Assembly: GCA_016286035.1 (NCBI GenBank)
Contig: JAEERY010000028.1
Coordinates: forward strand, 1-64,000
Direction: 5' to 3'
Source of the DNA: Lachnospiraceae bacterium
GTDB lineage: Bacteria > Bacillota > Clostridia > Lachnospirales > Lachnospiraceae
Length of the DNA stretch: 64,000 nucleotides
Below are positions 57,901 through 64,000 of this stretch, piece by piece; the first letter of the stretch is position 1; each line of letters starts with the position of its first letter. Under the pieces are notes generated by a model that was not told where the DNA came from, made no database searches, and worked only from the letters and a program-made list of their open reading frames with translations. Made by a program: the position numbers and the translations under genes.

Positions 57901-60900
57901 AATACGGCGGTATATAGTAATACGATAAAGACAACTGTAGGTGACTTTACGGAGATTCTGTGCACAGGTACAGGATCTACTGAGGGTGCTTACAGACCTA
58001 ACAGAAAAGACAGAAGACGCGGTGTATATATTGGAGCAAACGGCAATGAGTTAATCGGAGCATTTGCCGTGTCAGGTGCGATTTCCGGAAGTGTATCAGT
58101 AGGTGGCGTTGTTAATACATTGGTAGTAAGCAATGAAGTTAATACATCAGTATCTGATAAGGCAAGGATCACATCAAGAGAGCATAAGACGCATGGTAGT
58201 GGATCATCATCAACTCCTACAAGTGGAGAAGATGGGGATGTACACATAGAAGCTACAGACGAAAGCTTACTTATGGATTGTGCCGGTTCACTGGCAATTG
58301 GCGGTTCAGCAGGAATTGGAGTTACAATTGTCGCTCTGGTATATGATAAAGAAGTAACTGCAAATGTTGCAGGTACAATAGATGCAGATGGTAATGTAAG
58401 CGTTATCGCTAATTCGAACGATGACTTGTTCTTACTTGCTATCACATTTGCGGCATCAGGTTCCGCAAGTGTTGCTGCAGGAGCAAACGCGCTTGTATTC
58501 CAGAACAAGACTACAGCAGCAATTGCTACAGTAAAGAATGCAAAGAGCGTAACATTGAAAGCTGATTCGGATGAAAGCCTCTACAACATAGCTTCATCTT
58601 TGGCTGCAAGTGGAGCAGCTGGAGTAGGTGCGTTAGCAGTTGTTACATATTTTGAGAATGAGACTGTTGCGTATGTACATGACTATGCTAAAATCGGTAC
58701 ATCAACAACGCCTATAAAAGGTAATGTGACTATTGCTGCAACCACTAAGGAATTTGTAACAAGTGATGCAGCCGGTGCAGCTGGTGGAATAGCTGGAGTG
58801 CAGGGTACATGTGATGTAATCGTTACAGCATTCCAGACAAAGGCATATACTGGAAATTATGTAGAGATATATGCAATAGGTAATGTGGCAATATCAGCAA
58901 ATGATACTTACGAACTCTATGCGGTAGTTGCTAGTTTGGCTGTCGGTGAAGGTGGCGTTGGCGTAACAGCTCTTGTAAGCGTAAGTTATAACACGGTATC
59001 AGCATACATCGGTGATCACAACTTTATAGAGGCTAATAGTGTCAGTGTAATTGCTAATTCAGACAGAAATATCTTATCTGTATCTGCTACAATAGCGGGT
59101 GGTGCAGGAGCCGGCGGCGCTACAGTTACAGTAATTCTTGTTGGAAACAAGATGAGTCAGGATTCGCATGATATGCTGTATGGAATCTCTTATGATAAAG
59201 ACAATAAAGAGGTTCATGATCAGCGCGCAATGGATCCTCAGACACAGTCCGATGCTGCACTTGGTGGAGCAAATCAGGGAGCAATAGGAAACAGAAAGCC
59301 TAAGACAAATCTGGCAACTGCTCTTGAGGGTGATGGTCAGAAGACTGATTCTGCAAGCTATTCAGAATATGGCCAGGATATAAGTGAAGACGATAAAAAG
59401 GCCTATGATAAAGCAAACGGTATAGAAAATGATGATGAAAATAAGGAAAAAGAGAAGAATAAATTAGCAAAGGATCCCACTCCGGTTGATGGTGACGGTA
59501 ACAGCACACAGGATGTAACGGAATATAATAATACGGCCAATGGAACAGGAACAGATTTTAAATCAGAATCTGTTGAGGGATTACAGGATGCAACTTCAGC
59601 AGCAATTGGAGTTAACTCAATTATAACTGCTAAGAATGGAAACATTGATGTTAAGGCAGGAGATATCATTAACTCCAATGTTATAAGTGGAACTTTGGCA
59701 GCAGGTGGTTTTGGCGTCGGTCTCGGAGTTACAGTCGCAATCCTTAACTCTAATGTTGTTGCTTGCGTAAATGATGGTGCTATTCTCAGTGCTCCTAATG
59801 GTGATATTAATATAGAAGCATCAACGGGGTCAAAAAAGAATGTAAGCGTTGATGCAAATAAGGATAAGGTATCAAGTAAAGTAACTAGAAGAGCGAAAGA
59901 TAACAACGATCCTAATGACAAGGGAACAGAGGTAAGTGTTGATCTCGAATCAAGCAATAAGTCACTTAGTGATACGAAAAAGGATACTTCCACTACATCA
60001 ACTATCCGTCTCATTGCTATTATGGGAAGCGGTGGCGGATTTGCGGTAGGACTTAATGCTGCAGTTCTTATAGTGTTCTCTGAAGTGGATGCAAAGCTTA
60101 ACGGTAGTGTAGTCAATGCTAAAAATGTTAATGTCAAGACAGATGTTGACTTCGGTGAAGTGGTAACTATAAATACCATGATCAGTGCAGGAGGAACAGC
60201 AGTAAATGGTTCCGTAGCATTAACACTGTTTAAAGCGAATTCTGTTGCAGCTATTGATGGCGATGCTAACATCACTGGTGTAGATGGAATCATAAATGTT
60301 CACACAAATGGTAATACTAATTCAAAAGTAATATCAGCTTCATTGGCAGGTGGAGGAACTGCAGTAAATGTCGGCCTTGCGCTTGCATTAAATAGAAGCA
60401 ATGCTCAGACTTACATTGGCAGAAATGTAACAATAATTTGTCCTGAGGCAGTAATAACTGTTGGTCATAAATATCAGTCAGATGCTGATGGCACAATGGT
60501 TTCAGCAGCAGTTGGTGGAACAGCTGTAGGGGCAACTGCTACAATAGCAATAAATGCTTTGAATGCAGAATCTTATGTTGGAAGCCTTAAGAATGATTTG
60601 TCTGTCAGTGGTAAGATCGTTGCAAAATCTCTCAGTATGACCGCAGACGCTACAGGTAAGAGCGTTGTTTATGAGGTGGGTGCATCAGGCGGTGCTACAG
60701 CAGTAAATGGAATGGTAGCACTTGCATTCAACAAGATCGGTAATAAGGCAATTGTTGGAAGAATGCCGATAGAACTTACTGAAGATCTTATTGTACTTGC
60801 TTTAATAGAAGGTAATACTGATGTTACAACAACAGCAATAACTGGTGGTCTAATCGCTGTTGGTGCTTCTATAGGTTACGCTGAGAGTGGATCTTCAAAT

Positions 60901-63900
60901 ATTGCTGAGGTCAAACTTGGAAATGGAGATATTACAGCAAGAAATATCAATATAAATGCTGGAACCACGAAAAAACCTAACTATACTCGCGCAGATGTGG
61001 TTGTTATATCAGGTAATGCAGGTAAATATGCAATCGCATTAAATATAGCTTTAGCGAGAAATACAGGAACGAATTCAGCATTGATCACTGGAACTGGAAA
61101 ATGTGGTACTCTCTGTGCTAATGAAGTAACAGTTCATGCTATAGGAGATGGAAGAGCATACTCTGTCGTGGCTTCAGCAGGAGGAGGACAGTTTACTGTA
61201 CTTGCTTCAGTAGCATTTGCATGGACTCAGAACATTCAGGAAGCCGGTGCAAGAACTGAGGGTACAATAATTGCGGATAAGATTGGTATCTTATCTGAAC
61301 AAAAGAGTGCTAAAGACACAAATGGAAAAGATGTTAATAATCTGAATTTGACATTGAAATTAGCACAAGATTTGGGTATGGAATTTGATACCACAGCAAA
61401 AGCGTTTATTTTCTCAGCTGGAGTAGGAGAAATTTCTGCTAATGTCAATGCAGCAGCTGCACTTTCAGATTCTACAAGCAGAGCAATACTTAATGCCAAA
61501 GCTATTGGTAAAAAGGATTCTGGATGTGTAGTCTCAGTTGTTAATGATGGAGTATCCACAGCAAAAGCAGAAACCAATAATCTTTCATTTGGTGGAGTTA
61601 CTATAGGTCTCATGCTTTCATACTCGTATGCTTCAGGTACATTTGAGGCATTGTTTGAGACGTGTGGTGATGCTGAATCAATCAGCGTAACAAATACATA
61701 CATTTCAGATACAAAATCGATAGCTACACCAGCTGTCGGAGGAGTTAAAGCATCTATAGGAAATCTTGAGGTAAATATATCTTATGCAGACAGTGTCACA
61801 AAAGCTAATACAGTATTTACTAACACTGATAAGCTTGATATAACAGGTAATCTTGAGGTAAAGACAGAAGGAGTTACATTTGCTGAAGCTATAGTAAATG
61901 GCGTTAAGGTGTCGATAAGCGGTGCTTCTATTGCAGCCAATTGGGCAAGAGCTCAACTTAAAGCAAATCAAAGTGTTAAAATCACCAATAAGGGAGAACT
62001 CAATGTTGGCAAAGAAGTAAACATCTTATCTAATCTGTATACTATAGGAAAGGATATACACGATAATGATACGATCGTTCCTGTAACGGCTAAAGCCAGT
62101 GTGGGTTCTTCAGATGGTGTTAGTATATCTGGACTAACTGCAAGGGCAGATATAGTAGATGCAAAGGCATTGACAACAAATGTATTGCTGGTAACCGGAG
62201 AGAACACCAATCTTCTCAAGAGTAAAGATAGTGTTACCATATCAGCTGATACAAGAACTGATGTAAATGCTAAATCGTTAGTTGGTACTTCAGTAGGTAT
62301 CATACAGATAGCAGGTGTTGTGGTTACTGCGGAAACATGCGATACAGTAAAGACAATTATTAGAAAAGCAAATATAGAGTCAACAGAAAAAAATATCATC
62401 ATTAAATCTAACGGTGATACAAATGCGGATGCTCGTGCTGAATCAGGAAACATGATTGCAGCAGTAGATGTTCGCGTAGTAGAAGCATTTGCTAATGTTG
62501 GAACGAGTAACAATAAGCAAACTTCTTATGTTGTTATAGATGACGCTCAGATTGTTTCGCAGGGCAGTATGTTGGTTAAAGCCGAAAATAATGGTAAGGC
62601 CAAAGCAGAATGTCAGGGAGATAAAACGGTAAGCGGCATCCATGTTGGTGTAACCATACTTCCGACAAAGAGTTATTTTGATACAAAGGTTGATATTTGT
62701 AATAATGCAAAACTGGAGTCAAAACGAGGAAGTATTAACATTGAGACATCAGATAAAGAGACTGCCAATAGCGAAGTGGAAAGTGATGCGATTGGCATAG
62801 CTTTAAGTGCTGAGATTACATATGGTGATAACAGAGTATATTCGAATAATACTATTAATGTAAACGGATCTGTCGATGCGTATGAAAATGTTAATATTAA
62901 GACGGCATCGAATGTGAATCTTACCGCAAGGACATTGGCAAATAATAATGGATTCATAGCAGGAACATTCCTCAATGCATCAAATATTCTTGTTCGAAAT
63001 GTTAATCTTGTATTAGATGGTGCAAAGATTAGTGCAAACTTTGGAAACATTAAAATTGAGGCACTTGCAGGATCACAAGATGTTATTAATACAACGGCTG
63101 AAATAGATTCAAGCGGATTTGTTACTCTTGGAGATGCATATGCAAATGATAAGACGAAAGATGGTGTTGTTCCATCAATAACAAATAATGCTTATCTTGT
63201 TATAAAGAATGGCACTCAGATTATTGACAGGTTTAATAGTGTTTATCTTCGTGCTTATGCATCCGAAGGAAATACAAAGGCATATACACATGTAGATGCA
63301 TCAGGACTTGGAACAGCGCCTTACGCTAAGTCAAAGATTAATTATAATTCAGATGTGAAGATCAGTGCAGAGGGAGCTGATAATCTGGTAGAGGGAAGAA
63401 ATGTTTATGTTCTGTCACGAATAGATGATCTTTATCTTGAAGCTAAGGCTGATTCAACTGGTTCAGCACTTGGTGCTAATATTGATGCACATGCATGCAT
63501 TGATACAAATATTAATTCGAAGGTAGTATTGGATAGCATTAAGATCATAGGACATGACTTAGCAGAGATTAGATCTTCAGCAAAACCTTCTTACAGAAGT
63601 TCGAACATTTATGGTTATGCAAGTGTTCAGCTCAATGCTATTGGTGATGCTTATGCTATCATGGAGGGCACGATAAGAACAAATGCATATACACATCTGG
63701 GAGATGGATTTGTATATCGTGGAGCTAATCTTACTGTAGATTCGGATGCATTTGACAATGATAGGATCAGGTCTTCATTACATAAGGGAGGATTCATATA
63801 CAAACATTCAGATAATGATTGCAACATTTATTCTTCATCTAATGTAACCTTGGGATCTATTGATCTGTACTTGGGTGATGCTGCGGGTGGAATATACATT

Positions 63901-64000
63901 GATATTTCAGAATATAATGGCAAAGTTGTTGTCAGAGAAGAGGGTGCAAGAAATCAGGAACCGAATGGATATGCGTTTGATGATGGTACTACTGTAGAAG
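45901..64000 (+). CDS. Giant secreted multi-repeat protein (3' truncated, over 6,030 codons)
   Basis: One frame stays open from ATG 45901 to the window end. AAGGAAGAG lies five bases before the ATG; an ATG at 45874 lacks an RBS. A signal peptide (MKKRLVKYMMM..., cleavage near AYA-A) leads. An acidic linker and an Ala/Pro/Ser linker follow, then a pectate-lyase-like strand-rich part with three RTX-like motifs (395-476). InlB-like modules (from about 1013), a (GGNN)10 stretch (1149-1189), a helical insert (2301-2560) and dozens of Gly/Ala-rich beta-strand modules make up the rest. Modules such as VGVGVAVNIVEYHNKAYIGK resemble the repeats of LktA-type leukotoxins and other giant adhesins. Surface adhesin or extracellular matrix role inferred. 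The C-terminal anchor lies outside the window. Confidence 0.93.
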   Translation, partial: MKKRLVKYMMMTIIVFTLAGTRAYAAEPSGGAGQQQQAEEDDDEDEEDGDGDVEDDPVEPNEGSASIIEHGYGPAPVAGVDPNTTLVNKLDKFYDANKKETEADLTFDNDLPVITMEETFAEKDGYEVDNNGVTIPKASPSPKANATATPGATAAASPSPKVTAAPTAASSESLRFYKVNPNADPKDVKFYVEGEEVTLEDGDKFIFEGIDKTNKPVRKEENVDDEGKTTVVYIRSTESESHNALEKAVTKALGSIDSNSRFVTIRVSEGEYDGDLNITSDMVTNKNVPDDFTLYILNESSYNPLTEEEVKAGKKFIDKDSINSKADGEARVNGNINIEGINVVLAGIYLSLENTVKVKNAAFTYYGSSDDDKINIERACDDKEGGKYKEYGFKIDTGEGNDEIVYSEATHIDDLDISTGDGNDEVTITNSAGNAPDRSLLPAKKMKVDPDDATKQIEKRPTVNTGAGEDIVNVNIGIAQVLGEDRILDILMDDDFDTLILVGKLDGDGSKNLVTPELINGVKNYTIDVKESGHNMLHIHTEAEDLTDELENKPTIDVTTDKIHGGVYVAENSFTNYKFDPKMFENAGYRNIRVGGEPYFAKVLIEGKDFTIYNFDAGKLDVKITGKQITIGDEKTAYSLKGKLIGIYADDADSSETADAVKEFAPNIPGLHAELNFGSCDLITNACIYVKKAASVIASSTIEMFATSTQNSTLKISALGSSIQMPLAIKLGNAKVTIDGTVTAKGAVEIASTSIINIEADSSGLAKYYVPFSVIIAISNAETTLSSTGTINSGATTYLTSKTDVRTNALSTVGKLPFSLALSVVSVDSHVNVEGNIFSESGVELLAMGDSDITTQSREKAPQTTKTTISVTNERAGQSSGQSVSGTRGGNTYGGFFAVAVVLQDVKASVTGDAKVKAGGEIKIDSKSNEKVTTNAVSATAGADSTTGESQTAESITDVINGILDSITTNPVFSNFLTISETVGKTSLSNLLSKATKKTAGGQFDITFDNDSTGTITAPAKANAGEKVTIRLVPNEGYTIGAVGYHYTKEDGTWGSVTVKQPNDTATSSDITITMPKSAVKFVITFRKLAKDEQPVTVETSSISNNAGIAGSTQAATNAGSEPFVAPTYVDKYKVKAEGTTQQDTQNNNGGNNGGNNGGNNGGNNGGNNGGNNGGNNGGNNGGNNGGNNNNNQNTQAEPVHGKVSIDTPYADKDQQVLVHVNPDKGYVIERVYAKYKEGNADKTEEIAADSAGRYIFTMKASDVVFGASFSGDSSAAGQGSTGSSSMKKGQVVGAIAVAFVENENNAFIAVSNKGYVKTDSQLSINAEASTSNNSVADASPIERPEAITTNSLGSTAIAEVTDEYTTAYTKEVELGTYGKKQVVVDALVNGKVEFKTSSVGSKGPEYKFEVKARDGFKITKIWYEYEYTDSNDNNKVKKAENVKVVEPSKQNACTTIDYNINAEGIADAALSAWGGAKKITVHATFERMEYLISQATGSNYSFTAEGSGSSSGNNGRVDKANALYGSIVTINSIQGHVSNTTQDYTNKNIALVVKTKKDDKEIEVIPDNEHGGFQFLMPADDVVISFRAKGVTVILLDASLSTEVNPDPATSAFSLGDYTDGATGKVATVTGKVDKGDSVNVFISQTAYDSGAKYDLVLEGYHSTSNNGKTYYTKIENIEEFKATEITLNNGIYTFKVPASLGSGNNTIDTIFVRYSTNKSKANSVVVKATATGAATTTTPPTSGGTTTPPTPAPLTSVSNTAQGSISATKAVDDGETIYITVNPFEGYYLKKETLKITFTYADGSQGKFAVGMNDNAAYYYTLPQNMKALATGANATPILIEGTFAKNRGGVHTTQKTTFSAGVGVDVAITEHTNNAYIESGLIEAFGLCINSESKGIASSAESKAGYSEGDIGVAGAITVHIVSASTESYISKENTTIILKGGDLKVTSSSNGVAYTTNAEGSSAEDAAKASNFGVGAGIAVAVLGTDTVAYIPDGANVSLENEFVDFGSVEVKAEQDINEAMVAKAGSAGGTSITPVLALTVSAATSEAFIGKTKMTEIRAEEIIVEAVNNINRQMTANASAAGDSVGLGGSFAISVLNDNATASLKNSVATKNLSVKAVGRSSLKSTSRAGAKGAGTPEAGEEGNDSGDPASGGKQESNSKSESDQQADNALTGATRLSNGKNRGLSGNPTMAKSNTREGAQTDEGSVSVAAAFVLNVMDNESIAYIDGDISVEATGKVSIIANNDTDAAVYANASATESSVGVGVGVAVNIVEYHNKAYIGKVVIEADELELLAEMFDDGSEGRKTAYDKAKEKDNAENNILKVLITKAMTKAIDEAIDKLDAEARYGKTVAKKLGDFTTDIVSEFVGEFLKVIANEVGLGGFLSSDIEAKLADFKNNAGQKFGDAAMGVLKDVVLAYFLEKLQGMENTLLMNAQNKVTNTTVVSAPTQTQTQNGEQNKKLSQTINAKLDKITDPTTKAQAKADLKTLSLNALEKFLNDSFEGLVDVTQLKQYIINCSNNGLLPSIQESLLKALRDAGAAVTESALDSLSDWLNAPVVPEDDKPTHRFTTHAISGAGATDVGIAGSAAIAIINGDSVAFITEIDADDVDKYTINVAKGLVLNSKNSQYVDTIATAAVNAKGEADKNLGAAGNDAATPAQTAAKSKVYDEGITTIAPTTNGVVKNVEVTRKGTEATLGTGAEAFKHQEADIVITVQANPGYKVTSIKLYAKKGETAVEGTTREFPNPNISNENKFSVDYGFIPTKVAPVDGTASTQPVLVIEVTFDYIAGEKLTFSTENPNNTDHTYTVKNSDSKDIGTYKIEKDGETTGSAEGTTTPKVEVKSGDKLKAGTKVYVTVTPKNVPKEGGGTQEYVLDKITISYKALGNIDKTISVTTTVEAAKNAGKKKKTGSTPTPTPATPTSTVYYFVMPEVFQDGTTGDREVKLNVTFKVKPTPQNPETPPTPPAGGGATTAQGTSVGVGASFAFSYVNRIQTEDNQKENGGGYDVWKDVENKDDIITSGAVIGSNRKITAGTLTMSAIADNRVETTAVAGSDPLNQSGTEKAMDVAFDAAVAIGLVNNIARAVVSKDVIISTGKDIYEKETKIEKDDKGNETEKVYDVLKALGAGITAEANGKTLSSSSGFAIGGSTAVGASAAANITESSAIVQMDGKITSEGSVVIYAHTFNKDDAYGIATAMGADMQRHQQGLNAGEETTSNVLNGKYPSSQKATSKGGGAGTPDSPDTTGKTDTKGAAETGKAPSSTGGNKIQVAAAVALNYTSHAAKALVNGIINADAVKVTAENNCNFRTRATAETVTLAQSDFSVAAAIAISLNKDTAKAINNGTIIATGDKSKSPNYNTEEDVEIMAGDVIVQANLTANMDDIYRGTLGAQAVAGAITGTNSKFTVSFAISILRSNVETLAELTKNSVTKANENLLVSANDKTKLAVRAGGVSISKGTSMGMGASFALIYANNLIEAIVEDDAKEVEGKNVTVEAIKKRVDISDFHLSLDQHALMTDSTGLADGTYTPGILDYKKDSSGSGYQVTINIDSSTLVNSLDLLNFLSSTNYYAEAIAGSISSGASTDASIAGAFALIFGNNKTKAYVGKNVRVTAKEDIKVDAQTNTNARLIAGSLSAAPSKIGIALTVGVIGKAGSSSEDLSGRCDETIAEVADNAILNAGKNIIVSALNKADYMSITIGASISTLASGGAAQVGGSLNVIDMENKVLTRVGKGAQLTAGEDVEITAKDDAWLLIVPIGAAVGGGVAAGVSLAAIITESIVNIVVDNGAKIIAGGDINIKALSEMWLLNTVIAGAINTGSSGGAVAIPVSVLVSKEVITTEIRDAVLTAENDINVLSSSDNKLFTAVLSIAAGGQVAVGASLAVHVFDREVLTWISAGSKLTAKKGSITVASWGDDTAVTAVLAAGISPSGAGASGSIPVIVNDSEIKTVIEGTDASHKTELTAGDSIAIYSDLDSTNIIAAGAIAGGSNAAIGATVNTAVYSNTIKTTVGDFTEILCTGTGSTEGAYRPNRKDRRRGVYIGANGNELIGAFAVSGAISGSVSVGGVVNTLVVSNEVNTSVSDKARITSREHKTHGSGSSSTPTSGEDGDVHIEATDESLLMDCAGSLAIGGSAGIGVTIVALVYDKEVTANVAGTIDADGNVSVIANSNDDLFLLAITFAASGSASVAAGANALVFQNKTTAAIATVKNAKSVTLKADSDESLYNIASSLAASGAAGVGALAVVTYFENETVAYVHDYAKIGTSTTPIKGNVTIAATTKEFVTSDAAGAAGGIAGVQGTCDVIVTAFQTKAYTGNYVEIYAIGNVAISANDTYELYAVVASLAVGEGGVGVTALVSVSYNTVSAYIGDHNFIEANSVSVIANSDRNILSVSATIAGGAGAGGATVTVILVGNKMSQDSHDMLYGISYDKDNKEVHDQRAMDPQTQSDAALGGANQGAIGNRKPKTNLATALEGDGQKTDSASYSEYGQDISEDDKKAYDKANGIENDDENKEKEKNKLAKDPTPVDGDGNSTQDVTEYNNTANGTGTDFKSESVEGLQDATSAAIGVNSIITAKNGNIDVKAGDIINSNVISGTLAAGGFGVGLGVTVAILNSNVVACVNDGAILSAPNGDINIEASTGSKKNVSVDANKDKVSSKVTRRAKDNNDPNDKGTEVSVDLESSNKSLSDTKKDTSTTSTIRLIAIMGSGGGFAVGLNAAVLIVFSEVDAKLNGSVVNAKNVNVKTDVDFGEVVTINTMISAGGTAVNGSVALTLFKANSVAAIDGDANITGVDGIINVHTNGNTNSKVISASLAGGGTAVNVGLALALNRSNAQTYIGRNVTIICPEAVITVGHKYQSDADGTMVSAAVGGTAVGATATIAINALNAESYVGSLKNDLSVSGKIVAKSLSMTADATGKSVVYEVGASGGATAVNGMVALAFNKIGNKAIVGRMPIELTEDLIVLALIEGNTDVTTTAITGGLIAVGASIGYAESGSSNIAEVKLGNGDITARNININAGTTKKPNYTRADVVVISGNAGKYAIALNIALARNTGTNSALITGTGKCGTLCANEVTVHAIGDGRAYSVVASAGGGQFTVLASVAFAWTQNIQEAGARTEGTIIADKIGILSEQKSAKDTNGKDVNNLNLTLKLAQDLGMEFDTTAKAFIFSAGVGEISANVNAAAALSDSTSRAILNAKAIGKKDSGCVVSVVNDGVSTAKAETNNLSFGGVTIGLMLSYSYASGTFEALFETCGDAESISVTNTYISDTKSIATPAVGGVKASIGNLEVNISYADSVTKANTVFTNTDKLDITGNLEVKTEGVTFAEAIVNGVKVSISGASIAANWARAQLKANQSVKITNKGELNVGKEVNILSNLYTIGKDIHDNDTIVPVTAKASVGSSDGVSISGLTARADIVDAKALTTNVLLVTGENTNLLKSKDSVTISADTRTDVNAKSLVGTSVGIIQIAGVVVTAETCDTVKTIIRKANIESTEKNIIIKSNGDTNADARAESGNMIAAVDVRVVEAFANVGTSNNKQTSYVVIDDAQIVSQGSMLVKAENNGKAKAECQGDKTVSGIHVGVTILPTKSYFDTKVDICNNAKLESKRGSINIETSDKETANSEVESDAIGIALSAEITYGDNRVYSNNTINVNGSVDAYENVNIKTASNVNLTARTLANNNGFIAGTFLNASNILVRNVNLVLDGAKISANFGNIKIEALAGSQDVINTTAEIDSSGFVTLGDAYANDKTKDGVVPSITNNAYLVIKNGTQIIDRFNSVYLRAYASEGNTKAYTHVDASGLGTAPYAKSKINYNSDVKISAEGADNLVEGRNVYVLSRIDDLYLEAKADSTGSALGANIDAHACIDTNINSKVVLDSIKIIGHDLAEIRSSAKPSYRSSNIYGYASVQLNAIGDAYAIMEGTIRTNAYTHLGDGFVYRGANLTVDSDAFDNDRIRSSLHKGGFIYKHSDNDCNIYSSSNVTLGSIDLYLGDAAGGIYIDISEYNGKVVVREEGARNQEPNGYAFDDGTTVE
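47083..47328 (+). other. Three RTX-like Gly/Asp motifs in the giant protein
   Basis: Three short units, TGEGNDEIV, TGDGNDEVT and TGAGEDIVN, resemble the GGxGxDxx calcium-binding turn. They are spaced by about 22 and 46 residues rather than tandem at nine, so they would be degenerate or built into a beta-helix. Confidence 0.55.
48937..51440 (+). other. InlB-like (Flg_new/bacterial repeat) modules in the giant protein
   Basis: Repeated units of about 70 residues with the pattern G-x-(V/I)-x-(V/I)...G-x-x-V-x-(V/I)-x(V/L)-x-P-x-x-G-(Y/F)...(T/I)-x-x-MP...V-x-(V/I/F)-x-(A/T)-x-F. Examples begin at 48937 (GTITAPAKANAGEKVTIRLV), 49504 (GKVSIDTPYADKDQQVLVHV) and 51180. Others lie at 50050, 50470 and 50770, and further units reappear at about 53960-54780. 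Low-complexity Thr/Pro linkers separate some of them. Confidence 0.65.
49345..49467 (+). repeat. 12-bp minisatellite encoding (N-G-G-N) units
   Basis: Ten tandem copies of the 12-mer AACGGCGGCAAT; the first nine are identical and the tenth differs at two bases (AATGGCGGCAAC). Each unit adds four residues, so unit gain or loss keeps the frame. It forms a Gly/Asn-rich flexible linker between two InlB-like modules. Confidence 0.95.
51475..64000 (+). other. Array of Gly/Ala-rich beta-strand repeat modules in the giant protein
   Basis: Each module of about 45-80 residues has a hydrophobic G-x-G-x-(A/S)-x-A-(V/I)-x-x-x-x-N-x-x-x-A-x-(I/V) core strand followed by an exposed strand such as (V/I)-x-A-x-(A/D/S)-x. 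Examples begin at 51480, 51826, 52170, 52693, 54838, 55342, 56280, 56640, 57860, 58950 and 60350. Roughly three dozen copies occur before the window ends. Less regular copies lie before 51475 (from about 48200). This pattern is typical of beta-solenoid adhesins. Confidence 0.75.
52801..53580 (+). other. Helical insert in the giant protein
   Basis: About 260 residues rich in Ala, Lys, Glu, Asp and Leu (for example DKAKEKDNAENNILKVLITK and ALEKFLNDSFEGL), with few Gly or Val. It interrupts the beta-strand modules between the copies at 52693 and 53650, with a Gln/Thr-rich break at about 53230-53290. Its function is unknown. Confidence 0.65.

Noticed and set aside
59403..60293. Long reverse-strand open frames opposite the giant gene, such as 59403-60293, 49596-50249, 57990-58508 and 51879-52376
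   Set aside because: They lie antisense to a continuous forward frame with clear repeat motifs. They are rich in Ser, Ala and Leu as expected from reading Gly/Ala/Thr codons backwards, and I see no RBS or known domain.

Overview
The window reads as chromosomal DNA of a low-to-moderate GC Firmicute, most likely a Lachnospiraceae member of the Butyrivibrio/Pseudobutyrivibrio type. This is an inference from the housekeeping proteins (ArgS, LepA, HemW, S20, RibF, a fused AroE-AroK), strong purine-rich ribosome binding sites, intrinsic terminators, one lipoprotein with a Gram-positive-style lipobox, and a GH43 enzyme typical of plant-fibre degraders. Nearly all genes are on the plus strand. The exceptions are queH and a sodium/calcium exchanger on the minus strand. 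I recognised no rRNA, tRNA, CRISPR array, insertion sequence or phage gene.

Layout. (1) 1-3.7 kb: a two-subunit ABC transporter of the exporter fold (first gene cut by the window edge) followed by a DtxR-type regulator with iron-type ligands; a DtxR-like dyad lies just downstream. (2) 4-6.5 kb: an operon with its own good promoter, carrying an isoprenylcysteine-methyltransferase-like protein, a SAM methyltransferase, a membrane protein and an ATC-hydrolase-like protein. (3) 6.6-11.7 kb: GNAT enzyme, small membrane protein, lipoprotein, two Cys-rich small proteins, a flavodoxin-like oxidoreductase, a rhodanese/TtcA-like fusion and a methyltransferase. (4) 11.9-16.3 kb: GH43, hotdog thioesterase, beta-lactamase-fold hydrolase, condensation-domain-like acyltransferase and an anchored protein. 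(5) 16.3-34.5 kb: queH, a 1046-residue membrane protein, argS, zinc-ribbon and TPM membrane proteins, a WG-like anchored protein, lepA, hemW, rpsT, a lone pilT, fused aroE-aroK, an antiporter and ribF.

(6) 34.6-41.3 kb holds the most coherent system. It is a phosphonate operon: 2-aminoethylphosphonate transaminase, PEP mutase fused to a cytidylyltransferase domain, a separate LicC/PntC-like nucleotidyltransferase and phosphonopyruvate decarboxylase. It is headed by a fusion of a YidC/Oxa1-like membrane domain to a CDP-glycerol glycerophosphotransferase-like domain. Together they would make 2-aminoethylphosphonate from phosphoenolpyruvate, activate it as a CMP ester and transfer it to a cell-surface glycan or lipid. 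The last step is inference.

(7) 41.4-43.9 kb: a SprA-like HEGEH protein, GNAT, small membrane protein, YbjQ and an unknown protein. (8) 43.9-44.7 kb is non-coding, with a 24-bp perfect inverted repeat and three GTGCAC-centred palindromes abutting a promoter. (9) 44.7 kb to the window end: a secreted TPR protein followed by one uninterrupted reading frame of more than 6,030 codons that runs off the window. It encodes a giant exported repeat protein with RTX-like motifs, InlB-like modules, a (GGNN) minisatellite, a helical insert and dozens of Gly/Ala-rich beta-strand repeat modules.
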